Source: Mytilus californianus (lineage: Eukaryota > Mollusca > Bivalvia > Mytilida > Mytilidae). From it: a stretch of 64,000 nucleotides of DNA. The stretch spans positions 59,852,318 to 59,916,317 of the forward strand of contig NW_026262593.1 in assembly GCF_021869535.1 (NCBI RefSeq), given 5' to 3'. Below, in pieces: positions 25,001 to 37,000 of the stretch; position 1 is the first letter of the stretch; every line of letters begins with the position of its first letter. The notes beneath the pieces are model-generated. The model saw only the letters and a list, made by a program, of their open reading frames with translations. It searched no databases and had not been told where the DNA came from. A program made the translations under genes and the position numbers.

Positions 25001-28000
25001 ATAAGGAGCGCTGCTTTCATAATATGGCGAATAGCTGCCGTGGCGGGTAACTTGAAATACCAAAATATAGAAGTATAAATATTTGCAAGAACAAAACAAC
25101 ACAGTAGAGGTATGAATATTTATTATACAATTTTTATACCAATTTTTACTCAGCACATGAACGTACAGAAAAGAAGGTTACCAGAAGCCTGTTATCGTGA
25201 AGGTTAGAAACACTGACACTAAAATACGGATAATGCGACAAAAAAGATCCTTGAAAAATGAACTTAAATTTCATGATGATATAACACAACGCAATATTGG
25301 ACTTATGGCAAGACTTAAGAACACTGAAAAATTTGAAAATGTATGGTTTTACAACTGTAACGTGTATGCCAAAACTGAAACTAGTAGCAGAATAAGATTT
25401 GACCTGTTTGACAATGTAGATGAAAAAATGAAAAAGAAATTGAAAGAGGGAACTTAATCAATCTTGTTTTGTCAGTTACATCATTTAATTTATTTTTGAA
25501 TAATGTCCAGCTTTTTATTAATTTCAATAGATAGATATAAATGTAAAAGATAATTGCTGAAGTAAAAAGTGTTTTATATCAGTCGTGAATTACATATTCC
25601 TATATAAATAGTTAAGAATATAAGAGATATTCATCTTGATAAATTTGTTTAAAATAAATTATACTGTCACTATACAGTAAAGGGGAAATAACTCTAACAT
25701 TAATAATGATATAAATATTCAATTTTATCTCCCTTTTAAACATCTATTCCTTTGATAGATTTATGTATAATTGTTACATGCCATACTGTAAATTAATTAA
25801 TACATTCAATGATCAATGAAGAAAATAATAAGCGACATCTTATGTTTGTATGTGTGTATGTTTGTGTATGTCAAATTTGTTACAATTGTATATTTGTACT
25901 TATGAACTTACTTATATGGTTTATAAAATATCCCTTCATCTATAATTATGGATAATAATGTAACGATATTATCAATGAATGTGAGGGGACTTTTCTCAAA
26001 TTCCAAAAAGAGGGCGGATGTATTTGATTGGGCTAAGAGTAAAAATACTTCGATAGTGTGTTTCCAGGAAACTCATAGTAAAAAAGACATTGAAAAAAAC
26101 TGGGAGGATGAATGGGGAAGCACATGTTTTTTCAGTCATAAAGACAGTAAAAGTGCAGGTGTCTCTGTTATGTTTAAAAAGGGTCTGGATTTTGTGCATA
26201 ATTCTGTTACTGATGATAATGGTCGTTACATTGTTTTAGATGTATCAATTTTTTCACAAAGAATGAGTTTTGCCTGTTTGTATGGTTATAATACAGATGA
26301 ACCTGCATTCTTTGATATAATAATGCAGAACATTTTATCCTTTAAAAACACAAGTGTTTTATTATGTGGTGACTGGAATGTTGTTTTAGATAAATTTATG
26401 GATACATATAATATCAAACATAATAGAAACCCTAACTCCCGTAAAAAACTTGATGAAATCATTGATGTTTTTGAACTACTTGATCCTTGGCGTACATGCT
26501 ATCCAGAAGATAGGAAATATACTTGGCGTCAGTCCTCACCTATAAAACAAAGTCGTTTAGATTATTTTTTAATTTCAGAAGACCTTTTTTCACTAATGAA
26601 AAATACTAAAATTATACCAGGTTATAGAACTGACCACTCAGCAATTATTTTCACCTTCTCAGCTTGTTTAGAGAAACGGGGCAAAAGTTACTGGAAATTT
26701 AACTCTCAATTACTCAGAGATGCAGATTATATACAAAAGGTTAAATTATGCATTAAGGATACTATTTTGGAATACTATCTGTCAGGTGATATGGAAGATC
26801 TTCTTTCTGTTGATTTGTCATGTAATGATCAAACATTTTTTGAAATATTGAAAATGAAGATTAGATCTTTGTCCATAAATTACAGCATAAATAAATCCAA
26901 GGAGGAAAAAAATTTCACCCTCAAACTTGAAAATAATATTTTACATTTAGAAACTATTATGAACCATTCTCCAAATGAGGAGATTCAAAAATCTTTACTT
27001 GATAAAAAACTTGAACTAGAAAATTGTCGACAAAAGAAGGTTGAAGGTTTGCTGCTTAGATCCCGCTCTAACTGGCATGAGAATGGTGAAAAATGTTCAA
27101 ATTATTTTTGTAAATTAGAAAAGAAAAATTTTATAAAGAAAACAATAACAGAACTAATAGATGATAAAGGTCAACATATATCAGAGCAATCAAAAATTCT
27201 AACGGAACAACAAAATTTTTATAGAAATTTATACTCAAGCAAAAAATTAGATTGTGATGATTCATCATTTTTTAATCATAACATTAAGCTCACAGAAGAA
27301 CAAAGAGATTTTTGTGAGGGAAATTTAACTTTTAAAGAGTGTGCTGATTCGTTAAAATTTATGACAAATGGTAAAAGTCCAGGTTCTGATGGGTACACAG
27401 TAGACTTTTATAAATTTTTTTGGAAAGATATTGGTCCTTTCATCTTTCGGTCTCTTCATTTTGGATACGAGGTTGGAAAATTTTCTGATTTTCAGTATCA
27501 AAGTGTAATTACATGCATTCCTAAGGAGGGGAAAGACAGACAGTATATAAGTAACTGGCGTCCAATTAGTCTTTTGAATACTGATATGAAAATAGCTTCT
27601 GCTGTTATAGCTAATAGACTTAAACCAGTTTTACCATTTGTCATAAGTGATACACAAAAAGGTTTCATCAAAGATAGATTTATGGGTGAGAACACACGCC
27701 TTTTATATGATTTAATGCACTATCTTGAAGAAAATAATAAGACAGGTCTTTTATTACTTGTTGATTTTGAAAAGGCCTTTGATTCCTTAGAATGGTTATT
27801 TTTAAAAAATTCTTTAAAAAGTTTTAATTTTGGGCCTTCAGTTTGTAAATGGTTTGAAACTTTATACTCAGGGGCATCAAGTTGTGTTATAAATAATGGA
27901 CATACTTCTAAGTTTTTTCAATTGGAAAGAGGCTGCAGACAAGGAGATCCTCTTTCACCCTATTTATTTATAATTGGTGTTGAATTACTATCTTTAAAAT

Positions 28001-31000
28001 TAAAAGATAATCCTGAAATAAGGGGAATAACTGTAAATGATAATGAATCACTTTTAAGCCAGTATGCAGATGACACATTCCTTATGTTAGATGGAAGGGA
28101 AATATCGTTGAGGGAAACACTTTCATGTTTTGAATCTTTTTATAAAATTTCAGGTTTAAAAATAAATGCTTCAAAGACAAAAGCACTATGGGTTGGAAAC
28201 AAAAAGTATTCAGATATGATTCTTTGTCCTGACTTAAAACTTCATTGGTCACATTCAAATTTTAAACTTTTGGGGATTGAATTTTCTTTAGATTTAAACT
28301 GTATCACAGAAATTAATTTTGCCAAGAAGATTAAAGAAGTCTCTGCAATCCTGAAGAGCTGGCAACATCGTAAACTAACATTATTGGGGAAAATTACAGT
28401 AGTTAAATCACTTGCTCTTTCGAAATTGGTACACTTAATGACTGCATTGCCAAACCTATCACAATCCAGGTTAACAGAGCTCACTTCATTATTTTATAAT
28501 TTTATATGGAGTGGAAAACCAGACAGAATTAAGCGTAACACACTTATTGGTGATATTTCACAAGGTGGACTTAATATGGTACATCTTCATTCCTTTAATA
28601 TCTATTTAAAAATTAGTTGGATAAAAAGACTGATGTCAAACCCAGTTGGTGGCTGGCAGCAGTTGTTACTGGCAGACCTTATACAGTATGGGGGTGAAAG
28701 GGTGTTACATCTACAGAAAGAAAAGCTGATTGAGATTTCTAAAAAATGTAAAAATCCTTTCTGGAAGGATGTTTTACTATGCTTTTCTATCGCAAAACCT
28801 AATACTGAGAATTCTGTCAGTGACATTTTATCATTAGATATTTTGAACTTTTCTTCTTTGGATGATTTCCCATATTATATTCAATGGAAACAAGGAGGTG
28901 TGCAGTCAGTAAGTGACCTAATTAATAAAGAAAATATGAATTTTTATAAATTTGAGCAATTTCAAGAAAGAGTAAAAATCAACAATTTTATCAAATATCA
29001 TGGTCTGATTTCAAGAATCCCTCAGACTATGAAAAAATACCTTAAAGAGAACTGTTTAAAGCAAGATTTGGATAAGCCTGATAATGGTGATATTTTTTTA
29101 AAGAGAATTATAGGTAATGTGAAAGCCAAATTTGTATATAAAAATTTAGTAAATAAAGTTATTGAACTACCAACAGTCAAGTTTTCGAAATGGGAAGAAC
29201 TGTTGATTATTGATACAACAGAATGGTCAGAATATTTCAGGATAACCAAAAAATCATGTAGAGATGTTTATTTAAGAACTTTTCAATACAAATTTTTGCA
29301 TAGAATCATAGCAACTAATACCTTTTTATACAAAATTAAATTAAAAGACACCAAGATGTGTACTTTTTGTAAACTTGGTGAAGAAACCATTGAACACCTT
29401 TTTTTTGAATGCCCAATAACTTTTCAATTGTGGCAGTCTTTTTCAAATGCAGTAAAACTTTTTTTTGTAAACTTTGTTCTTAACAAAGAGAATGTGTTTC
29501 TTGGTTGCAAACATGAAAGTTTATTACTGAATCTGTTAGTCATAATTACAAAAAACTATATATACAAATGTAAATTAAATGAAACAAAACCAAATATGGT
29601 TGGGTTAAAGAATAGAATAAAGAAATACCAATTTCTTGAATATTATATTGCAAAGAAAAATAATAGAGTCCAAGTGTGTGAAAAATTTTGGTCTCCTTTA
29701 CATGTAATATTTAATTAATTATTGTTTCATATAAGTGAGAGAATAAAATATCTATATATCATGAGCAAATATTTAGCCTTGTTTTTTTTTTGTTTTTTTT
29801 TTTTTTTTTTAAAATATTTTGTTTTTAAAATGTAAGTCAAGATACATCATGTACATATTGTAGCAAAGCAAATGAGTGAAGAGTATTTGTATTGTATGAG
29901 AGAAAGTCAGAGAGCGAGAGAATATAATCATATAAAATTTATATGTAACCTTAAATACTACATGTATAATTATAAAAATCAACTTGTCAGTGATATATAT
30001 TGTATACTGAATTATTTTTTATATGTAACCCCTTGATACCCTTGTCAGGTGGTAGTGGTAGTGTAGGGGTACATGTATGTTAAATCCTGACTATTGAAAA
30101 ACAAATAAAAGATAAAAAAAATGAACGTACAGAAATTAAATGGGAAATAAGGATAAGAAACGGCTGTCAGTTCCTACCTTGTCTAGTTACCCCAGAGTGT
30201 TAACTTTAACAATGTAATCATGCAGATATTCCCCATCACATCGACCTTTTTTTACCACATATAATTAACAAGGGACCATTAATTAGGATTTCACTAAAGA
30301 TAAAATGTTATTTTCGGCCTGACATAATTAGTTATATGGATGTGCCAATTGTTTGGTATTTGGATGTGCCATCACAATCTAAAATATAGATTTATCTTAC
30401 CCTAAATTATACATGCTTCATTACCAGGCTTAGTCAAGGGTGACATAGTTATAGAAACAATATAAGAAGAATATATTTCATTCCTGTATTTTACCATATT
30501 ATTATATTTATGTGCTAATAAATATTTAGTCCTGTGGATTATGCATCATAGTTAGTGAAATATGAATGTCAAGTAAATGATAAATCAACTTACAACTTCC
30601 AAATGAGCAAAGACTGTTTTCCTGACTAGAAATGGATCATTCTGTTCACTAATCATCTTAGTGCTGGTGCACTAAACTTCATAAGATTAAGATTATACGT
30701 TTTGGGCAGTTGTCCTGTGGCTGGGCAGATATTTCTCTGTTACAGGCAGGCACAATTGGTCCATAATGGCTGACCATCCAGAGACATATATATATACACG
30801 TTTAAAATTGGTTATTGCTGCAACCTTTACAGAGACTTACCCAAATGATATAATTGTATTGAAGCCTACCCCAGGTCCCTTACAATAAACCACACAGGCG
30901 AAGGGTAAGCATTACTGATTAAACGAAAAGGGGAAGGCTAAGCATTATTGATAAACCACACCGGAAGGGTAAGCATTACTGATTAAACGAACAGGGGAAG

Positions 31001-34000
31001 GCTAAGCATTATTGATAAACCACACAGGGGAAGGGTAAGCATTACTGATAAACCACACAGGGGAAGTGTAAGCATTACTGATAAACCACAGAGGGGAAGG
31101 GTAAGCATTACTGATAAACCACACAGGGGAAGAGTAAGCATCACTGATAAACCACACAGGGGAAGGGTAAGCATTATTGATAAACCACAGAGGGGAAGTG
31201 TAAGCATTACTGATAAACCACACAGGGGAAGAGTAAGCATCACTGATAAACCACACAGGGGTAGGGTAAGCATTATTGAAAAACCACAGAGGGGAAGTGT
31301 AAGCATCGTTAGATCTCATTGATAAACAAAACAATATGAAGAAGGCATCATCAATCAGAAAGATAGGCATAATTAAAAAAATGGTGATGTCAAGAGGTAA
31401 GATGTTGTAAAATCTCAGGTCAAGTGTCTGAGAATAAAAAAATAGTGATACACTTTTATTCGAATATCAAAATGTTGATCAGATGATTCAATAAATTGAA
31501 TTTAAAAGTAAAGGAATAATAAACTCTTTGTTATAGAGGAAGGGTGAGCATCATTGAATGAATCAAACAGGGGAAGGAGGAACATCATATCATTTCAGGT
31601 CCTTGCTTTTCTCAAGTTTTACATCTAAAATTGAATACTTTTAATTTTCAGTCCATGTCAGGAAATAGAAGTTCCTTCATAATAGTAGTTCCAAATGGAA
31701 AAAATATCCTGGAATATTATTTCCACTGGAACAAATATTACAGTATTTGTAACTGAATAAATGGTATAGAATATTCGTTTCAACATGAACAAATATTATG
31801 GAAAAACGTTTATAACAAAGTTTCCAGGGGAACTTCTGTATATGTTTAGATATATGTTAACACCATACCCTATTTATTTTAGAAAAAGAGGTCATCAGCT
31901 CAGTGTTTAGTACGGCAGATTCCTAATCTGGATTATAAAGAGCCTTGTTTTGAAGTTTCAATCCATGCTGGGGATGACAGGAGTGGGGTTAATTTATATC
32001 TGGATGTAGGAACTGTTGCTGGTGGATCAGATGTTGTGAACAAAAAGGAACTTGCTGGTCCATCTACTATTTTATCTCAGGTTTAATTGATTTTTAAGGA
32101 TAAATCAAATACAAAATTATCTTTTATAAGCACAGTCAGTGTATCTAAATGTATTTGTGGATATGAATGAAAGACTCACTCACTTCAGTTGAATAATATC
32201 AAAACTTTGTTGAACCCATTTTGAGAAATGATTCTATATACTTTAATAATAACAACAAGTTTTGGGTAATAAAACAACTAGTTTTGGGTAATAAAACAAC
32301 TAGTTTTGGGTAATAAAACAACTAGTTTTGGGTAATAAAACAACAAGTTTTGGGTAATAAAACAACTAGTTTTGGGTAATAAAACAACTAGTTTTGGGTA
32401 ATAAAACAACTAGTTTTGGGTAATAAAACAACAAGTTTTGGGTAATAAAACAACTAGTTTGGGGTAATTTGTATCCTTTTTATGAGTTATACAGGCATGA
32501 AATACCACAGTTACACAAATTCTTGACTGTTTAACTCACACATCAGATGCGGATCCAGGATTCTGAAAAAAGGGGTCCCACAGGCCCCCAAACTAGACAA
32601 AATTTGGAGTGGTATAGGTAAAAAGTCTGGATTAACCATAAATGTAGCTCCATAGGGCCCCCCATAAATTCCCTCTGCATATGCCTATAAATAATACAGA
32701 AAAACCCTCTCCTTACTATAATCCCACAGGAAGTGGATTTTGTGTTTTATATTCACTGGCAAACATTTATTTAAGTTGATTCTTGTGTTCCATTATAATC
32801 TTGTTGAAATGCTACAGACATAAGCCTGTTTTAACTAACTACTTCTTGTATGTCAATTTTTAGCTCACCTCTGTATGAATGTTAACAAAGACTTTAACTT
32901 CTGCTGTCACAAAATTCACGAAAGAACAATAATAAGATATAAAATAAACACTATATACCACTGACAAGGTTACTGACAATTAGCGTTAGCATGTGGTGGG
33001 GTGAACTAGTTATTTTTTATACGGCCATAAAAAAAATTTTGGGGTCGTATATCATGTCTTCGTCGTCGTCGTCCGAAGACATTTGGTTTCCGGACAATAA
33101 CTTAAGTTTAAGTGTATGGATCTCTACGAAATTTTTCCAAAAGCTTCAATACCACTAAAGAAAGGTTGGGATTGTTTTTGAGGGTGATGGTCCCAACCGT
33201 TTAGGAATTAGGGGCCAAAAAGGGGCCCAAAACAAGCATTTTTCTAGTTTCAGGACAATAACTTGTGTATAAGTATATTGATTGCTCTGAAATTGTACCA
33301 CAAGATTCAATACCACAAGTCGAAGGTTGGGATTCATTTTGGGGGTAATTGTCCAAACCGTTCAGGAATTAAGAGCCAAAAAGGGTCTAAAACAAGCATT
33401 TTTCTAGTTTTCAGACAATAACTTGTGTTTAAGTGTATTGATGTCTCTTAAATGTACCACATTTTTCTTCAAATGTTAATTTTTTTTGGAAAAGGGGGGT
33501 TAAAAAAAAAATTGGAGGAGTTAAAAAAAAAAAATTTTTTTTGGGGGGGGACAATTTTTTATCCTCAAGATTTAAGAAATTAACAAGAAAATTTCTTCAA
33601 ATATTTATTTTTGATAAAGAGGGGGGGGGGGGGGGGGGGGGGTAAAAAAAAAATTTATTGGGGAGGGGGGGGGGGGGGTGTCAATATTTTTTTTTCAAGA
33701 TTTAAGAAATTGTCAATTTTCCAAAGAAAAAGTGGGGGTCACAATTGCTAATTCTTTGTATATAGTCTGAAAACAGATTTACTAAGTATTGCGCAACAGC
33801 ACAGTGTATTGCACAAAAGCAAGAAATCTTCATTTGAATATAAATTCAAATCATATAATTAATTTTAAGTTCTTGGACTACATTTATTCTGTGTCAGAAA
33901 CCTATAATGTGTCAAATATTTAATTACAATCCAAATTCAGACCTGTATCAAGCTTGAATATTATGTCCATTTTTGCTCCAACTGTTCAGGGTTGGACCTC

Positions 34001-37000
34001 TGCGGTTGTATCCAGCTGCGCTTGGCGAAGCAGTTTATTTTAATCATGAAAAACTACAAGATTCTAAATCATTTCTGACCAATTACTTGATAAATTGATC
34101 ATTTGTTACAGGTTTTATCAGCATCTGGTGTCCCACTTTACTTTACGGTAACTGCTGAGAATGATTCAGGTCAAAAGTCAAAGGCTTCATGTACCTTGCC
34201 AACATATGATGTGACTCTACCTGGTGGAAGATTTGATGAAGATTACAAGACAACCAGCAATCCATCGGTTATTTCAGCATCAATTAGTGTGTATGAAGAT
34301 TCAGACCTACTAGTTACTGAAGTTGGGTTAGGTTATGGAAAGGACATATGGGGAGATCAGGTCGTTGGCTGGCATGATGTAAGACTAGATCATGGTGTGA
34401 CAAACCATGTTAGTCCAGGTAATTCGTATATAATTGCCCCATAATCTCACATTGTTTTGTCCTGTCCATCTGTCTATCAGAAATAATTTGTCAGCACAAA
34501 GTTTCGTGCATTTTTTATAGGATATTTACAGATTTATATAAAACAGTAAGATGTTTGATTGTCGATGAGACAACTATCCATAAAACCAAAAGGACAAAGA
34601 TGTAAATAATTACAGGTCACTGTACGGCCGTTAACAATGAGCAAAAACCACACAACATAACAAGCCATAAAAGGGCACGGTATGACAAATTGTTAAAAAA
34701 TTGAAAAATGAACATGTATACTGCTTGATTTATACAGCAACAATAATATTAATATGATGGACAGTGACCAATGACAACCACTGGATTACAGCATTTGATT
34801 TTAATGCCAAATTGTACCTTTTCCCTTTGTGTGCAAATGCATCTCAAAGAGTCTGCCACTGTGCACAAGATGAATATAACATGACCTCATTTCAGGGTCT
34901 TGCTTTTCTCAAGTTTTACATCTAAATAAGTTTGGATTTAGTTTAATTTCACAAGTTTAGTTCTTATATTCTAAAGGACATACAATCATATAACTTTTTA
35001 GTTTTATACATATTTGATTGATAATTATGCCCCACCTAGGGGCATTATGTTTTTTGGTCTGTGCGTCCGTTCGTTCCCTCGTTTGTCAATCCATCTGTCC
35101 CGCTTCAGGTTAAAGTTTTAAGTCAAGGTAGTTTTTGATGAAGTTGAAGTCTAATCAACTTGAAACTTAGTACACATGTTCTTTATGATATGATCTTTCT
35201 AATTTTAATGCCAAATTAGAGTTTTGACCCCAATTTCACGGTCCACTGAACATAGAAAATGCATCTGTCCCGCTTCAGGTTAAAGTTTTTGGTCAAAGTA
35301 GTTTTTGATGAAGTTGAAGCCCAATCAACTTGAAACGTAGTACACATGTTCCCTATGATATGATCTTTCTAATTCTAATGCCAAATTAGAGTTTTGACTC
35401 CAATTTCACGGTCCACTGAACATAGAAAATGATAGTGCGAGTGGGGCATCCGTGTACTATGGACACATTCTTGTTTTTTAAAGTTTTATTTAAATATTGG
35501 TTTTCACTTAATTGTTTTCCAAATAACAATCTCTGCTTATTATTTAAGTAAATTTTCTCAAGTATTTCTTCAGCCTCATTCATCTCTGATTATCTGTTGT
35601 ACTGTTTAAATTTCTGTATTATGCTAATTCTGGAAGACTAAACAAATCTGACAAATTGTGTCCATTAGTAATTGTTTATAGAGCTATAACAAATAAATAT
35701 TCTTGAAACATATTAATATATTCACATTATTTATGAATTTGATTTTGCAGAATCTGACATTCTTAACAGAAAAGTATTGAAGATGTTTACAAGCTCTCGA
35801 ACAGGGAAGTTAGTAGCACCAAAAGCAGGTGGTGATTCCTTTAAACATGCTCCTGGAGACTGTGCTAGAGCATGTGCTGATTTGCCTCCATCAAAATGTA
35901 TGAGCTTTAATTATGATTTTGTTGATGGAAAGTGTGAACTTGTCGAAGCCATTGAAGGTCATCATTTCAAACGGTCTAAATCAGGATTATTTTACCACTA
36001 TGAAAGACTTGGAGTGGCTAAGACCAAGCAGTTCAACTTCAACCAGTTACAATTAAAACACAACAGAATTTACTTTGTTAATTTCCGAATTGTAAACAAC
36101 CTGGGATATCTTTCCATTATCAACACACAGGGCGTTCTTGTTGACTTGACTACACCAACTACAGGTATAACAAATTGAGAGATGCTAACATGTGTACGCC
36201 ATTCATTTATTGTTGTAAAGTTCAATTTATTTTTAGAGGGTACTACTTGGTACTATAGCATTTTTAGGAAAATTCAAAAAGATAAAATTAACTTCAGATT
36301 ATATAGACAATTTTCAAATTCATGCACTTTCCCATAAATTTGCTATGTCACAATGCTTATGTTATTACGTCACAGTTAGAACCGATTATTCAATATTGAT
36401 GTTTAAACCGATTGACCTCAGGTCTCATTCACAAAAAACAACTCAAGATTGGTGTATTGTCACGCTTGAAAACCAAAACACCTACAAATCTTTGTTAAAC
36501 TTTCTAAAATAGCTTCTTGGTGTAAAATATGTTTCACACTTTGTGATCACATGACTAAAAAGTGATATGGGATATATGTCAATGAGCTTAAGCAACCCAA
36601 CAACACAATGAAATAAAAAAAACATCTAGAGGTCGATAAACATTGTTTCTTATCGAAATATTAACTTTCCCAGTTTTCTATTCCATTAGCAGTTCCATTG
36701 ATTTTTTTGTTGACCTTTTCCACCTGGGTTTTTGTACAGTGTTAAACACTATAGGTAATTTCGTTTCTACTATATTGTACCAAAAAGAAAATAATGAACA
36801 TTACATTCATATATTATTTTTTTTTACCTAATTTCCAAGTCATTTGTTTGGATATTTTTCTTCAAAAAGATGTAATAATGCAGAGTTCAAAAGTTGTGGA
36901 ATTGATTATAAGGAAAATTCAGCAGTATCAATATTCCAATAAACAATTTTTAAGCAAATTTAAGATATGAATTTGAATTTTCAGGATCACAGAACTGAAG

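Larger units (their letters stand above)
25172..30120 (+). mobile_element. Tx1/L1-like non-LTR retrotransposon (LINE), 5'-truncated, 4,949 bp
   Basis: Flanked by a perfect 15-bp target-site duplication. Contains the C-terminal part of ORF1, a 490-bp inter-ORF spacer, an uninterrupted ORF2 and a 3' UTR of about 400 bp ending in an A-rich tail (aaacaaataaaagataaaaaa). It inserted in the sense orientation in the 9.6-kb intron between exons 18 and 19. Intact ORF2 plus perfect duplications indicate a recent insertion. The truncated ORF1 means this copy is probably not autonomous. Confidence 0.93.

Noticed and set aside
25197-25457. ORF1 of the LINE taken as a small gene starting at GTG 25197
   Set aside because: The frame is open back to the insertion point at 25172, so this is a truncated ORF1 and not a gene with its own start.
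30881-31312. Regular repeats considered as a CRISPR array
   Set aside because: Units are contiguous with no unique spacers, the genome is eukaryotic, and no cas genes are present. The same holds for the arrays at 4966, 21270 and 32250.
30983-31370. Minus-strand frames of 107 and 122 codons (LTLPLCGLSVM and SPVWFISNAY repeats)
   Set aside because: Two frames of the same 33-bp minisatellite; no independent coding evidence.
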